A DNA stretch of 64,000 bases from Azoarcus sp. DN11 (GTDB taxonomy: Bacteria; Pseudomonadota; Gammaproteobacteria; Burkholderiales; Rhodocyclaceae). A program made the position numbers and the translations under genes. A model generated the notes under the pieces. That model saw only the letters and a list, made by a program, of their open reading frames with translations. It did no database searches and was not told where the DNA came from. Shown here one piece after another: positions 8,749-16,909 of this stretch (its first letter is position 1; the number at the start of each line of letters is the position of its first letter). Where the stretch lies: contig NZ_CP021731.1 of assembly GCF_003628555.1 (NCBI RefSeq), positions 2,046,001 to 2,110,000 of the forward strand, in the 5' to 3' direction.

Positions 8749-9915
8749 ATGTTCGTCGACCTGACGCCCGAACAGCACGCGCTGCGCCGCAAGGTGCGCG
8801 ACTACTTCCAGGACCTGATGACGCCCGAGCTGCGCGCACGCCTGCGCGGCAAGGAAGGCGGCGAGGAGTACCGCAACATCATCCGCAAGATGGGCCGCGA
8901 TGGTTGGCTCGCGGTCGGCTGGCCGAAGGAGCATGGCGGCCAGGGCTACGCGGCGACCGAGCAGCTGATCTTCTTCGAGGAGGCCAACATCGCCGGCGCA
9001 CCGCTGCCTTTCGTGACGATCAGCACCGTCGGCCCCGCGCTGATGGCGCACGGCAGCGCCGCGCAGAAGGCGAAGTTCCTGCCGGGCATCGCGGCGGGCG
9101 AAATCCTGTTCGCGATCGGCTATTCCGAGCCCGGCGCGGGCAGCGATCTGGCCGCGCTGAAGACCACCGCGCGCCCCGAAGGCGACCACTTCGTCGTCAA
9201 TGGCAACAAGCTGTGGACCTCGGGTGCGGAAGCGGCGGACTTCATCTGGCTCGCCGCGCGCACCGATCCCGAGCGCCCGCGCCACAAGGGCGTGTCGATC
9301 CTGATCCTGGACACGCAACTGCCGGGTTTCTCGCACACGGTGATCCCGACCTGCAGCAACCCGACGGCGGCGACCTATTACGACAACGTGCAGGTGCCCG
9401 CCGACATGCTGGTGGGCGAACTGCACGGCGGCTGGAAGCTGATCACCGCGCAGCTCAACCACGAGCGCCTGGGCCTCGGTTCGTGGTCGGACAAGGTCGC
9501 GGGCCTTTTCCGCCGCGTCTACCTGTGGGCGAAGAGCGCGGACGAGCAGGGGCGCCGCGCGACGGACCTGCCCTGGGTGCGCTCGCTGCTGGCGGAGTGC
9601 TATGCGCGGCTGGAGGCGATGCGCCTGATCAACTTCCGCATCGCGGCTGACCTCGAGCACGACCGCATGGATGTCGCCCTCGCATCGACGACCAAGGTCT
9701 ATGGCTCCGAATCGGCGATCGAGATCCTGCGCAAGCTGTGCGAGATCGTCGGCGCGAGCGGTCTGGTGCGTGCGGGCTCGGCCGCCGCGGCGCTGCTCGG
9801 CGAACTCGAGTACGAAGTGCGGGCGTCGGTTACATTGACCTTCGGCGGCGGCACCAACGAGATCCAGCGCGAACTGATCGCCCAGTTCGGCCTGGGCATG
9901 CCGCGTTCGCGCTGA
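8749..9915 (+). CDS. Acyl-CoA dehydrogenase
   Basis: A 388-residue flavoprotein with WPKEHGGQG, the FAD/substrate segment IGYSEPGAGSDLAALKT, WTSGAEAADFIWL and a C-terminal FGGGTNEIQRELIA. The position that carries Glu in medium-chain dehydrogenases (YEG) is Gly here, as in the steroid-type FadE proteins that use a different base. A GGAG site precedes the ATG. It probably dehydrogenates a steroid side-chain CoA ester together with one of the adjacent paralogues. Confidence 0.9.
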   Translation: MFVDLTPEQHALRRKVRDYFQDLMTPELRARLRGKEGGEEYRNIIRKMGRDGWLAVGWPKEHGGQGYAATEQLIFFEEANIAGAPLPFVTISTVGPALMAHGSAAQKAKFLPGIAAGEILFAIGYSEPGAGSDLAALKTTARPEGDHFVVNGNKLWTSGAEAADFIWLAARTDPERPRHKGVSILILDTQLPGFSHTVIPTCSNPTAATYYDNVQVPADMLVGELHGGWKLITAQLNHERLGLGSWSDKVAGLFRRVYLWAKSADEQGRRATDLPWVRSLLAECYARLEAMRLINFRIAADLEHDRMDVALASTTKVYGSESAIEILRKLCEIVGASGLVRAGSAAAALLGELEYEVRASVTLTFGGGTNEIQRELIAQFGLGMPRSR

Positions 9916-9936
9916 CCGGGGACAACAGGAAGGATC

Positions 9937-11143
9937 ATGAGCACGATCGAAGATTTCCGTTGCGAGACCCGCGCCTGGCTGGAGGCCAACTGCCCGCCGT
10001 CGATGCGCACGCCGATGCCCGACGGCGAGGTGGTGTGGGGCGGCAGGACGGTCGAATTCAGGACCGAGGACCAGCGCCTGTGGTTCGAGCGCATGCGCGA
10101 CAAGGGCTGGTTCTGCCCCGACTGGCCGGCCGAGTACGGTGGGGGGGGGGCTGAGCCCGGAGCAGAACGCGGTGCTCGAATCCGAGATGCGGCGCCTGCA
10201 TTGCCGTCCGCCGCAGATCAACCTCGGCATCTGGATGCTGGGCCCTGTGGTGCTCGAGTTCGGCAGCGAGGAGCAGAAGCGCGAGCTGATCACGCCAATG
10301 GCGCGTGGCGAGATCCGCTGGTGCCAGGGTTTCTCCGAGCCCAACGCCGGCTCCGACCTGGCCGGCCTGAAGACTTCGGCGCTCGACGCGGGCGACCACT
10401 TCCTCGTCAACGGCACCAAGATCTGGACCTCCTACGGCGACAAGTCGGACTGGATGTACCTGCTGGTGCGCACGGATCCGAACGTGCCCAAGCAACAGGG
10501 TATCAGCCTGCTGGTGGTGGACATGAAATCGCCCGGCATCGAGGCGCGGCCGATCGATCTGATCAGCGGCAAGTCGTCCTTCTGCCAGGTCTTCTTCGAC
10601 AACGTGAAGGTGCCCAAACGCCAGCTCGTCGGCCCGCTCAACGGCGGCTGGACGCTCGCGAAGGCGCTGCTGCAGCACGAGCGCCGCGCGATGTCGAAGT
10701 TCGGCGAATCCAGCTTGCCGAACCACGTCGACCTGCTGTCGGTGGCCGCGCGCTACCTGCCGCCCGCCGATGCCGCATCGACCGCCGACATTGCGTTGCG
10801 CGCCCGCGCGCTGGCGATGGCGATGGACGAGCACGCGTACACGCTCACCACCCAGCGCATGGGCGAGGAGATGCGCGCGCGCCAGGACGTGTCGGGCCTG
10901 ATGGCGATCATGAAGCTCGTCCACTCCGAGCAGGAGAAGGACAAGCTCGAAGTGCTGCTCGACGTGATGGGCCACCGCGCGCTGGGCTGGGAGGACGAGG
11001 CCTTCGATGAAAGCGAACTCGCGCTCACCCGTGCGTGGCTCGGCAGCTTCGCGCAGACCATCGCCGGCGGCTCGTCCGAGGTGCAACTGAACGTGATCGC
11101 CAAGCGGGTGCTGGGTCTGCCCGAAGGCAAACAGGGCAAGTGA
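9937..11143 (+). pseudogene. Acyl-CoA dehydrogenase gene with frameshift at a G10 tract
   Basis: The first frame starts at 9937 (MSTIEDFRCETRAWLE) and reads to WPAEYGGG. Exactly at ten consecutive G residues (10141-10150) the family sequence moves to another frame, which continues LSPEQNAVLESEMRR to 11143. Nine G would restore one protein of about 401 residues reading WPAEYGGGGLSPEQ, the conserved motif of this family. The remainder is intact, with GFSEPNAGSDLAGLKT and IAGGSSEVQLNVIAKR. This is either a homopolymer sequencing error, a true one-base insertion or a slippage-prone tract. The adjacent 11157 gene is its likely heteromer partner. Confidence 0.8.
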
Positions 11144-11156
11144 GGAGTCGTCTGCG

Positions 11157-12323
11157 ATGAGTCTGGTGTATTCCGAAGAGCAGCGCCTGCTGGCCGATAC
11201 CGCCGCCGAGTTCCTGCAGGCCCGCAGCCCGGTCGCTGCCCAGCGGCGGCTGCGCGATGAAGGGGCCGCCGCAGGCTTCGACGACGCGCTGTGGAAAGAG
11301 ATGATCGGGATGGGGTGGAGCGCGATTCCCTTCCCCGAGGACCTGGGCGGGCTCGCCTTCGGCTGCATGGGGCTGGGCGCCGTGTTCGAGTCGATCGGCC
11401 GCAATCTCTCGGCCTCGCCCCTGCTGTCGAGCATCGTGCTCGGCGGCACGCTGATCGAGCGGGCGGGTTCAGAGGCCCAACAGGCCGAATGGATGCCCTT
11501 GCTGATCGCGGGTGACAAGCGCATCGCGCTCGCGCTCGACGAGCACCCGCGTCATGATCCGGCCGCCACCGCGCTGCGCGCGGAGCGCCGCGACGACGGC
11601 TATGTGCTGCAGGGCGAGAAGGTGTTCGTGGCCGACGGGCAGGGGGCGGACGCCTTCGTCGTCGTCGCGCGCACCGGCGGTGCGCCGGGCGGGCGCGAGG
11701 GGCTCAGCCTCTTCGTCGTGCCGGCGGACGCATCCGGCCTGATCGTGTCGGCGATGGGAATGATCGATTCGCGCAACCACGCGCGTCTGCGCCTGAATGA
11801 CGTGCCCGTCGACGCGGGCGCCTTGCTGGGGGCGGAAGGGCAGGCGTGGGCCGCGCTGGAAGCGGCGCTCGACCGCGGCCGCGTGTGCCTCGCCGCGGAG
11901 CTCCTGGGGATGACCCAAAGCCTCTTCGACACCACCGTCGAGTATCTCAAGACGCGCGTGCAGTTCGACGTGCCGATCGGCTCCTTCCAGGCCCTGCAAC
12001 ATCGCGCGGCCTGGTGTTACGCCCATCTCCACCTCGCGCGCAGTGCCGTGTTGGCGGGGCTTGCCGCGATGGACGACCCGACGCTCGACGCCGCCGGTCG
12101 CGCCCGCCTCGCGAGCCTAGCGAAGTGGAAGGCCGGCGATGTCGCGCACCGCATCAGCCGCGAGGCGGTGCAGATGCACGGCGGCATGGGCGTCACCGAC
12201 GAACTCGACGTGGGCCTCTTCCTCAAGCGCATCCGCGTCGCGCAGGCCCTGCTGGGCGATGACGATTTCCACGTGCAGCGTTACGGCGACGCGACGCCGA
12301 CGGAGGCACGAAGCGATGAATAA
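11157..12323 (+). CDS. Acyl-CoA dehydrogenase family protein
   Basis: A 388-residue protein with PFPEDLGGL, LNDVPVDAGALLG, FDVPIGSFQALQHR and QMHGGMGVTDELDVGLFLKR. The central SEPGAGSD loop is degenerate (ALDEHPRHDPAATAL), as in the short halves of heteromeric steroid dehydrogenases. A GGAG site lies before the ATG, 13 bases after the preceding dehydrogenase gene. It probably forms a complex with the 9937-11143 product. The stop overlaps the next gene by 8 bases. Confidence 0.87.
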   Translation: MSLVYSEEQRLLADTAAEFLQARSPVAAQRRLRDEGAAAGFDDALWKEMIGMGWSAIPFPEDLGGLAFGCMGLGAVFESIGRNLSASPLLSSIVLGGTLIERAGSEAQQAEWMPLLIAGDKRIALALDEHPRHDPAATALRAERRDDGYVLQGEKVFVADGQGADAFVVVARTGGAPGGREGLSLFVVPADASGLIVSAMGMIDSRNHARLRLNDVPVDAGALLGAEGQAWAALEAALDRGRVCLAAELLGMTQSLFDTTVEYLKTRVQFDVPIGSFQALQHRAAWCYAHLHLARSAVLAGLAAMDDPTLDAAGRARLASLAKWKAGDVAHRISREAVQMHGGMGVTDELDVGLFLKRIRVAQALLGDDDFHVQRYGDATPTEARSDE

Positions 12324-13116
12324 ACCCGGAACCGGGCTGTTGGACGGCAAGGTGGCGGTCATCACCGGCGCCGGCCAGGGCATCGGCCGTGGCGTCGCAC
12401 TCCGTCTGGCGGCGGAGGGCGCCCAGGTCGTGGTTTCCGACATCAATGCGGATGCCGCAGCCGAAACCGTGTCGCTGATCCGGTCTCAAGGCGGCGACGC
12501 CGTCGCGATCGGATGCGACATCGCCGACAGTGCGAGCCTCGAAGCGCTGGTGGACACGGTCGCCGGCCGCTTCGGGACTCTCGACATCCTCGTCAACAAC
12601 GCTTACCTCGGCAATCGTCCGGGCCCGCTCGAAGCCAAGCCGGCGGCCGATTTTGCGCGGGCGCTGCAGGGCAGTCTTTACGCCCCGCTGGTCGCGATGC
12701 AGTGCGCCTTCCCGCACATGAAGGCCCGGCGGTACGGGCGCATCATCAACATGTGCTCGCTCAACGGCGTCAATGCCCACCCCTACACCGCCGACTACAA
12801 CGTGAGCAAGGAGGCGCTGCGATGCCTGACCCGCAGTGCCGCGCGCGAGTGGGCCGCGCACGGCATCACGGTCAATGCGATCTGCCCTGCCGCCCGCACG
12901 CCGGCCTACGAACGCTTTGCCGCCGCGTCACCGGAAAACGCCCTGCTGCTGTTGAAACAGAACCCGACCGGGCGCATGGGCGAAGCCGAGCAGGACATCG
13001 GCAGTGTCGTCGCGTTCCTCTCCAGCGACGGGGCGGGCTACATGACCGGCAACACGCTGTTTGTCGACGGCGGCTCCCACATCAACGGGGTTTCCTGGCT
13101 GCCGTCGGTGGCCTGA
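12316..13116 (+). CDS. Short-chain dehydrogenase/reductase
   Basis: This 266-residue classical SDR has TGAGQGIGRG, an NNAYLG segment in place of NNAG, MCSLNG with the catalytic Ser, and YNVSK. The C-terminus GYMTGNTLFVDGGSH is typical. The ATG at 12316 lies inside the end of the preceding dehydrogenase gene, so it is the last gene of the side-chain operon. It probably oxidises a hydroxylated steroid or CoA-ester intermediate; the exact position is unknown. Confidence 0.85.
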   Translation: MNKPGTGLLDGKVAVITGAGQGIGRGVALRLAAEGAQVVVSDINADAAAETVSLIRSQGGDAVAIGCDIADSASLEALVDTVAGRFGTLDILVNNAYLGNRPGPLEAKPAADFARALQGSLYAPLVAMQCAFPHMKARRYGRIINMCSLNGVNAHPYTADYNVSKEALRCLTRSAAREWAAHGITVNAICPAARTPAYERFAAASPENALLLLKQNPTGRMGEAEQDIGSVVAFLSSDGAGYMTGNTLFVDGGSHINGVSWLPSVA

Positions 13117-13174
13117 CCGAAGCCATCTGCTGCTAACTCGGTGTCAGCCGACCCCCGCGGCTCCTACCGAACCC

Positions 13175-13208
13175 GCAGGGCGGGGCGAAAAGCGTCTATC
13201 GCGGATGC
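13175..13208 (+). repeat. 34-bp imperfect direct repeat, left copy
   Basis: Starts GCAGGGCGGGGCGAAAAG and ends CGGATGC. It matches 14977-15010 in 30 of 34 positions in the same orientation. It lies just beyond the last gene of the PAAR cassette, so the two copies bracket the cassette. Confidence 0.7.
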
Positions 13209-13234
13209 GCTATTCTGCGGTTGATCAGGAACGG

Positions 13235-13567
13235 CTACTCCGCTTTGTAGAACCCGCTCTCCCTTAGCCGCCCCTCAAGGGTTGCCAAACAGTCAGCCTC
13301 GCTTTCGCCGAACCGAACAGCGCAGTATCGTTGAAGCGCCAGGCGCTTCACGTCGGGCATGTCTGTGTCGTGGTGCATCACTCGAAATGGCTCAACAGGG
13401 AGCGAGAAAACCAAAGCCAAGGCCGGCTGTCTCTTGATGAACGGCACAGGCACAGTAGTAAGCTCATGGCCCGACAGTACAGGCTCCATGTCGATCCCGA
13501 CGAACAGTGTGAAAACCAGCAGGAGGCCGGCGCCAATCGCCAGTTTCGGCTTATTTCGGAACATCAA
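13235..13567 (-). CDS. Small membrane-anchored protein, candidate immunity protein
   Basis: A 110-residue protein whose N-terminus (residues 7-25, KLAIGAGLLLVFTLFVG) is a signal anchor or uncleaved signal peptide, placing the remaining 85 residues in the periplasm. It has two cysteines (CAVRF, DCLATL). It starts 17 bases inside the end of the peptidoglycan amidase gene, and this tight translational link is typical of effector-immunity pairs. A periplasmic location fits protection against a cell-wall amidase. No family is recognised from the sequence, so immunity is inferred from position and topology. Confidence 0.7.
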   Translation of the reverse strand: MMFRNKPKLAIGAGLLLVFTLFVGIDMEPVLSGHELTTVPVPFIKRQPALALVFSLPVEPFRVMHHDTDMPDVKRLALQRYCAVRFGESEADCLATLEGRLRESGFYKAE

Positions 13568-14330
13568 GGCGATACCGATCGCGTAAGTCGCGGGCGATTT
13601 TCAAACCGTGCGCTCCTGGACAGGCCCGCCCTTGATCGTTCGCCGAAGCAAACTCGCGATGGCCGCCAAGCATCGCAATTTTGAAGTATTCAACGAGCGT
13701 CTTCACCAGGACATCGACGGCATTAAGTTGTGGCGTTGTCGGTGTGTCCCAACTCGTTGAAACAGCATCCTTGGCTTGGCCAAGTATTTCGGCGACCCCA
13801 GCCTTTGCACCCCGCTTGAAGCTGTCACTCAATGAGGGGCCATGCGCGACCGCTTCACCAGGTAGGGAAAAATCTGATAAAAATACGATGCCGATTTTCC
13901 CAGTATTGGCCGCTTTCAAATGCGCACCCTTTTCCCGTATATCCAGTGCCTCGTAAATCGTGCCCTTGCAATCTATCGCGTAGTGGTAGCTGATGTGTCC
14001 GAAGCTCGCAATGTCCGTATCTTCCGCCTTGCGGATCAACTCGGCACCATCGGCCGAACACGAATAGCTGTTTCCGGCGTGGTGAATCACGATAGCGCTG
14101 TAGTCCCAATCCGGACCATCGGAGCGTGCGGATGGCTTGGCCTTCCACTCGGAGCGGGTCATCAACGGAATGCCGGCCTTGCGGATCGCGACAATGATCG
14201 CTTGGCGCGTCGCTGCCTTGTGGTCGACCTTGACCGTGACAGTTTTGACCGCTTCGGCACGTTTTGCTTCGATAGTGGCCCAGGTATCAAAGGAGCCTGT
14301 TTTCAGATCGTCGGTGCGGACATCACTCAT
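13551..14330 (-). CDS. Peptidoglycan amidase (amidase_2/PGRP type), probable T6SS effector
   Basis: A 259-residue protein with an N-terminal 50-residue region of no known fold, then an N-acetylmuramoyl-L-alanine amidase domain. Zinc ligands are visible as HHAG (H83/H84), GHRE (H224) and ACPG (C237), and GHISYHYAID precedes the centre of the domain. No signal peptide is present, so delivery must come from another system. It overlaps the PAAR gene by ATGA upstream and the small membrane gene downstream. The likely role is cleavage of the glycan-peptide amide bond in the periplasm of target cells after type VI secretion. Base composition is visibly less GC-rich than the steroid genes. Confidence 0.85.
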   Translation of the reverse strand: MSDVRTDDLKTGSFDTWATIEAKRAEAVKTVTVKVDHKAATRQAIIVAIRKAGIPLMTRSEWKAKPSARSDGPDWDYSAIVIHHAGNSYSCSADGAELIRKAEDTDIASFGHISYHYAIDCKGTIYEALDIREKGAHLKAANTGKIGIVFLSDFSLPGEAVAHGPSLSDSFKRGAKAGVAEILGQAKDAVSTSWDTPTTPQLNAVDVLVKTLVEYFKIAMLGGHREFASANDQGRACPGAHGLKIARDLRDRYRLDVPK

Positions 14331-14902
14331 GCCAAATCCCCACGCTGGATGGTGTTACCGCTCGGCGAGCGGAAATAAAAGTGCACCGATACATCCTCTG
14401 GCTGATCGGAATCGATGATTTCGGTAAGGCCGTTGCCATCGGTCACGCCCTCGGTCCGCGTGCCATCCTGGCGGGTCACGACATACGGGCTATGCTGCGC
14501 CGGTTGTCCGGTTTCGGCATCGAGCGCCTGAAATCGGATTTCGTGACGAAGCGTATCGTCTTTAAGCTGATCGCGGGCCGCTGCCGGCTGCGCGAACGAA
14601 TTGCCGGAAGACGAGTAGCCGACGGCGCTGTCGTTGTCGACATAGGTCAGTATCTGGCTGGAAATCAGCGTCGCTCCGCAGGCCGTTTTGTCGCCATGTC
14701 GAGCCACCGGCTGACCATCGATGATCGCCGTCAAATCCCCTGTCACGATGGTAGTCACGGAACCGAGCCCTTTCTGGGGACACGTTACCTTGTCGCCGAT
14801 TCGGGCAATCGCTTTCCCGCCGACATCGGTGAATGGGGAACCGGTGATTACCACACCGCCATGCGATGTTCGATCACCCACAACAATTACCGGTCTTGAC
14901 AT
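14327..14902 (-). CDS. PAAR-domain spike protein
   Basis: About 191 residues. The N-terminal PAAR domain reads MSRPVIVVGDRTSHGGVV, with GDKVTCPQKG and PVARHGDKTACGATL supplying the His/Cys ligands. A C-terminal beta-rich extension (RFQALDAETGQPAQHS) may hold cargo. PAAR proteins cap the VgrG spike of type VI secretion systems and carry effectors. No VgrG, Hcp or Tss gene is in the window, so the apparatus must be encoded elsewhere. The start is uncertain: an in-frame ATG at 14929 would add nine residues. Confidence 0.87.
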   Translation of the reverse strand: MSRPVIVVGDRTSHGGVVITGSPFTDVGGKAIARIGDKVTCPQKGLGSVTTIVTGDLTAIIDGQPVARHGDKTACGATLISSQILTYVDNDSAVGYSSSGNSFAQPAAARDQLKDDTLRHEIRFQALDAETGQPAQHSPYVVTRQDGTRTEGVTDGNGLTEIIDSDQPEDVSVHFYFRSPSGNTIQRGDLA

Positions 14903-14976
14903 AGGGTTACTCGGAAACCCAAAGGGCATATTTTACACCGGCGTTGCCCACCTTGGGTGGTCGCCCTTCCGGACCA

Positions 14977-15010
14977 GCAGGGCGGGCCGAAAACGGTCTA
15001 TCGAGGATGC
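14977..15010 (+). repeat. 34-bp imperfect direct repeat, right copy
   Basis: Starts GCAGGGCGGGCCGAAAAC and ends AGGATGC. Thirty of 34 bases match 13175-13208. It lies upstream of the PAAR gene, between the cassette and cofD. Confidence 0.7.
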
Positions 15011-15110
15011 TTCGTAAGTGGAAAGAAGTCGCGAATATCCGCAAACCGACAATAAGTACCCAGAATGGGTTTGGAGCGTGCGGTATTGTCTTGGGGGTAT
15101 CCCATTCAGA

Positions 15111-16061
15111 TCAAGCGCGACTCTTTAAGTGCTTCGCGAAGTCCACGGTCTCCCGCGCGACGCGGACGCGATCCTGCGGTGTCCGCATCAGCGTGTCAGT
15201 GACATGCACGGGCAGCGCGATGCGCTCTTGCAAATGCGCGTCGCGGACGTCGAGGACGAAGCCGTCGAGCAAGTCGCCGTAATAGTGCACGATCTGCTCG
15301 GCGCCCACCGGCACACCGAGTTCGGCCATGATCTTCGCCGTCGGCCCTTTGACTGCCGTGCCGCCCACCAGCGGCGAGACGGCGACGATGGGCACGCCGG
15401 CCGCACGCAGCGCGTCGCGCAGGCCCGGCACGGCGAGGATGGGGGCGATGCTCAGGTACGGGTTGGACGGGCAGATCACGATCGCGTCGAGTGCGTCGTC
15501 GGCCAGCGCGGCCAGGACGGCGGGGGCCGGGCGCACGTCATCCCCTTGGGCGAACTCGATCGAGCGGGTCACCGGCCGGCACTGGTGGCGGACGAAATAG
15601 TCCTGGAAGTCGAACACGCCCTCGTCGCTGTGGACGCGCGTGCGCAGCGGCTGGTCGGACATCGGCACGATGTCGGCCCGGATGCCGAGGCGGCGCGCAA
15701 AGTCGGCCGTGATCGCGGACAACGACTCGCCGGCCGCGAGCCGGCGTGTGCGCTCGACGTGGGTCGCGAGGTCGCCGTCGCCGAGGCGGAACCAGGTTTC
15801 GCCGCCGAGCCGGGCCAGCGCATCCATGAAGGTCCAGGTCTCGTCGCGGCGTCCCCAGCCGGTCTCGGGGTTGGCGACGCCGCCGAGCGTGTACAGGGCG
15901 GTGTCGACGTCCGGCGAGATGCTGAGGCCGAGGTGGGTGAAATCGTCGCCGGTGTTCACGACCACGGTAAGGCGGCCGTCGTTACAGGCTTGCTGCAGGC
16001 CGTCGGCGAGTTTCGCGCCGCCGACGCCGCCGCTCAGTGCGAGGATGTGTCTTGCAGTCAT
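15111..16061 (-). CDS. cofD: 2-phospho-L-lactate transferase family protein (coenzyme F420 biosynthesis)
   Basis: This 316-residue protein begins MTARHILALSGGVGGAKLADGL and contains NTGDDFTHLGLSISPDVDTALYTLGG, ICPSNPYLSIAPIL and SPLVGGTAVKGPTAK, the signature blocks of CofD/FbiA. The enzyme joins a guanylyl-activated C3 acid to the deazaflavin Fo to give F420-0 (or its dehydro form). The start overlaps the cofE stop by ATGA, so the two are translationally coupled. F420 genes are uncommon in proteobacteria, and here they follow hsaD and a flavoenzyme gene on the same strand. Confidence 0.92.
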   Translation of the reverse strand: MTARHILALSGGVGGAKLADGLQQACNDGRLTVVVNTGDDFTHLGLSISPDVDTALYTLGGVANPETGWGRRDETWTFMDALARLGGETWFRLGDGDLATHVERTRRLAAGESLSAITADFARRLGIRADIVPMSDQPLRTRVHSDEGVFDFQDYFVRHQCRPVTRSIEFAQGDDVRPAPAVLAALADDALDAIVICPSNPYLSIAPILAVPGLRDALRAAGVPIVAVSPLVGGTAVKGPTAKIMAELGVPVGAEQIVHYYGDLLDGFVLDVRDAHLQERIALPVHVTDTLMRTPQDRVRVARETVDFAKHLKSRA

Positions 16062-16864
16062 TGGAACAGGTCTGCTTCGAGCGGCCGCAGCAGCGCCTTG
16101 CAATCGACCTCCGGGGCGGTGGGCAGGAAGCCGCTCGCCAGCACCACCGGCATGCCTTCGTCGCCTTCGCCCATCACGACCGCCGCGCCGGCGGCGATTG
16201 CGTCGGCGAAGGCGGTCTGCGTGATCTGCAGCGTGCGTCCGTGGCGATCGGGCTCGCCGCGGCGGTCGATCAGCGCCGGGATGCCCGCCGAGCCGAGGGC
16301 CACATTCACGACGCCGTTGCGCCACGGGCGGCCGAAGCTGTCGCTGACGATCACGCAGACCGACGTGCCGGTGCGCGCGCGTAGGGATGCGCGCAACGCC
16401 GCCGCCGACGCATCCGGGGCGAGCGGCAACAGCAAGGCCCGCTCGCGGCCGCCTTCGCCCGGGACGTTGGAGAGGTCGATGCCGGCATTGGCCATCACGT
16501 AGCCCAGGCGGTGGCGCACGATCAGCACGCCCGGCACCGCGCGCAGCACGCGGGTCGATTCGGCCAGCGTGAGTTCGACCAGACGGGGATCCTTGCCGGT
16601 GATGCGCGCAAGTTCCAGGGCGTGGCCCGACGGCTTGATCTCGTCGAGCCACGCGAAGCGGCCTTCGGCCTTGGAGACGATCTTCTGCGCGACGACGATG
16701 ATGGTGTCCGGGGCGAGTTCCAGTGCGCCGGCCGCGAGCGCGTGGGCGATGTGCGCGTCCAGCGCGTCGCCCGGCTGCACTTCCGGGATGCCGGGGAGCG
16801 CCTCGAAGCAAAGTCGGCGGCTCAAGGTGCGGGCCTTGCCTGCTTGCGGGTTGTCGCTGTGCAT
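16058..16864 (-). CDS. cofE: F420-0:gamma-glutamyl ligase
   Basis: A 268-residue protein with VVAQKIVSKAEGR, the VIVSDSFGRPWRNGVVNVALG block and LIDRRGEPDRHGR, all typical of CofE. It adds gamma-linked glutamates to F420-0 using GTP. It stands alone, without the C-terminal nitroreductase-like domain of actinobacterial FbiB. It starts 45 bases after the end of the Old-Yellow-type gene and overlaps cofD. No Fo synthase (CofG/CofH) or CofC gene is in the window. Confidence 0.92.
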   Translation of the reverse strand: MHSDNPQAGKARTLSRRLCFEALPGIPEVQPGDALDAHIAHALAAGALELAPDTIIVVAQKIVSKAEGRFAWLDEIKPSGHALELARITGKDPRLVELTLAESTRVLRAVPGVLIVRHRLGYVMANAGIDLSNVPGEGGRERALLLPLAPDASAAALRASLRARTGTSVCVIVSDSFGRPWRNGVVNVALGSAGIPALIDRRGEPDRHGRTLQITQTAFADAIAAGAAVVMGEGDEGMPVVLASGFLPTAPEVDCKALLRPLEADLFQ

Positions 16865-16909
16865 GCGGCCGTCTCCGTCATGAGGGGCAGGGTTCCCGTC
16901 CCGGCCGGA

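Noticed and set aside
10139..11143. Second frame of the dehydrogenase as a separate gene starting at 10139
   Set aside because: Its N-terminus would begin in the middle of a conserved domain with no ribosome-binding site; a frameshift in one gene explains it better.
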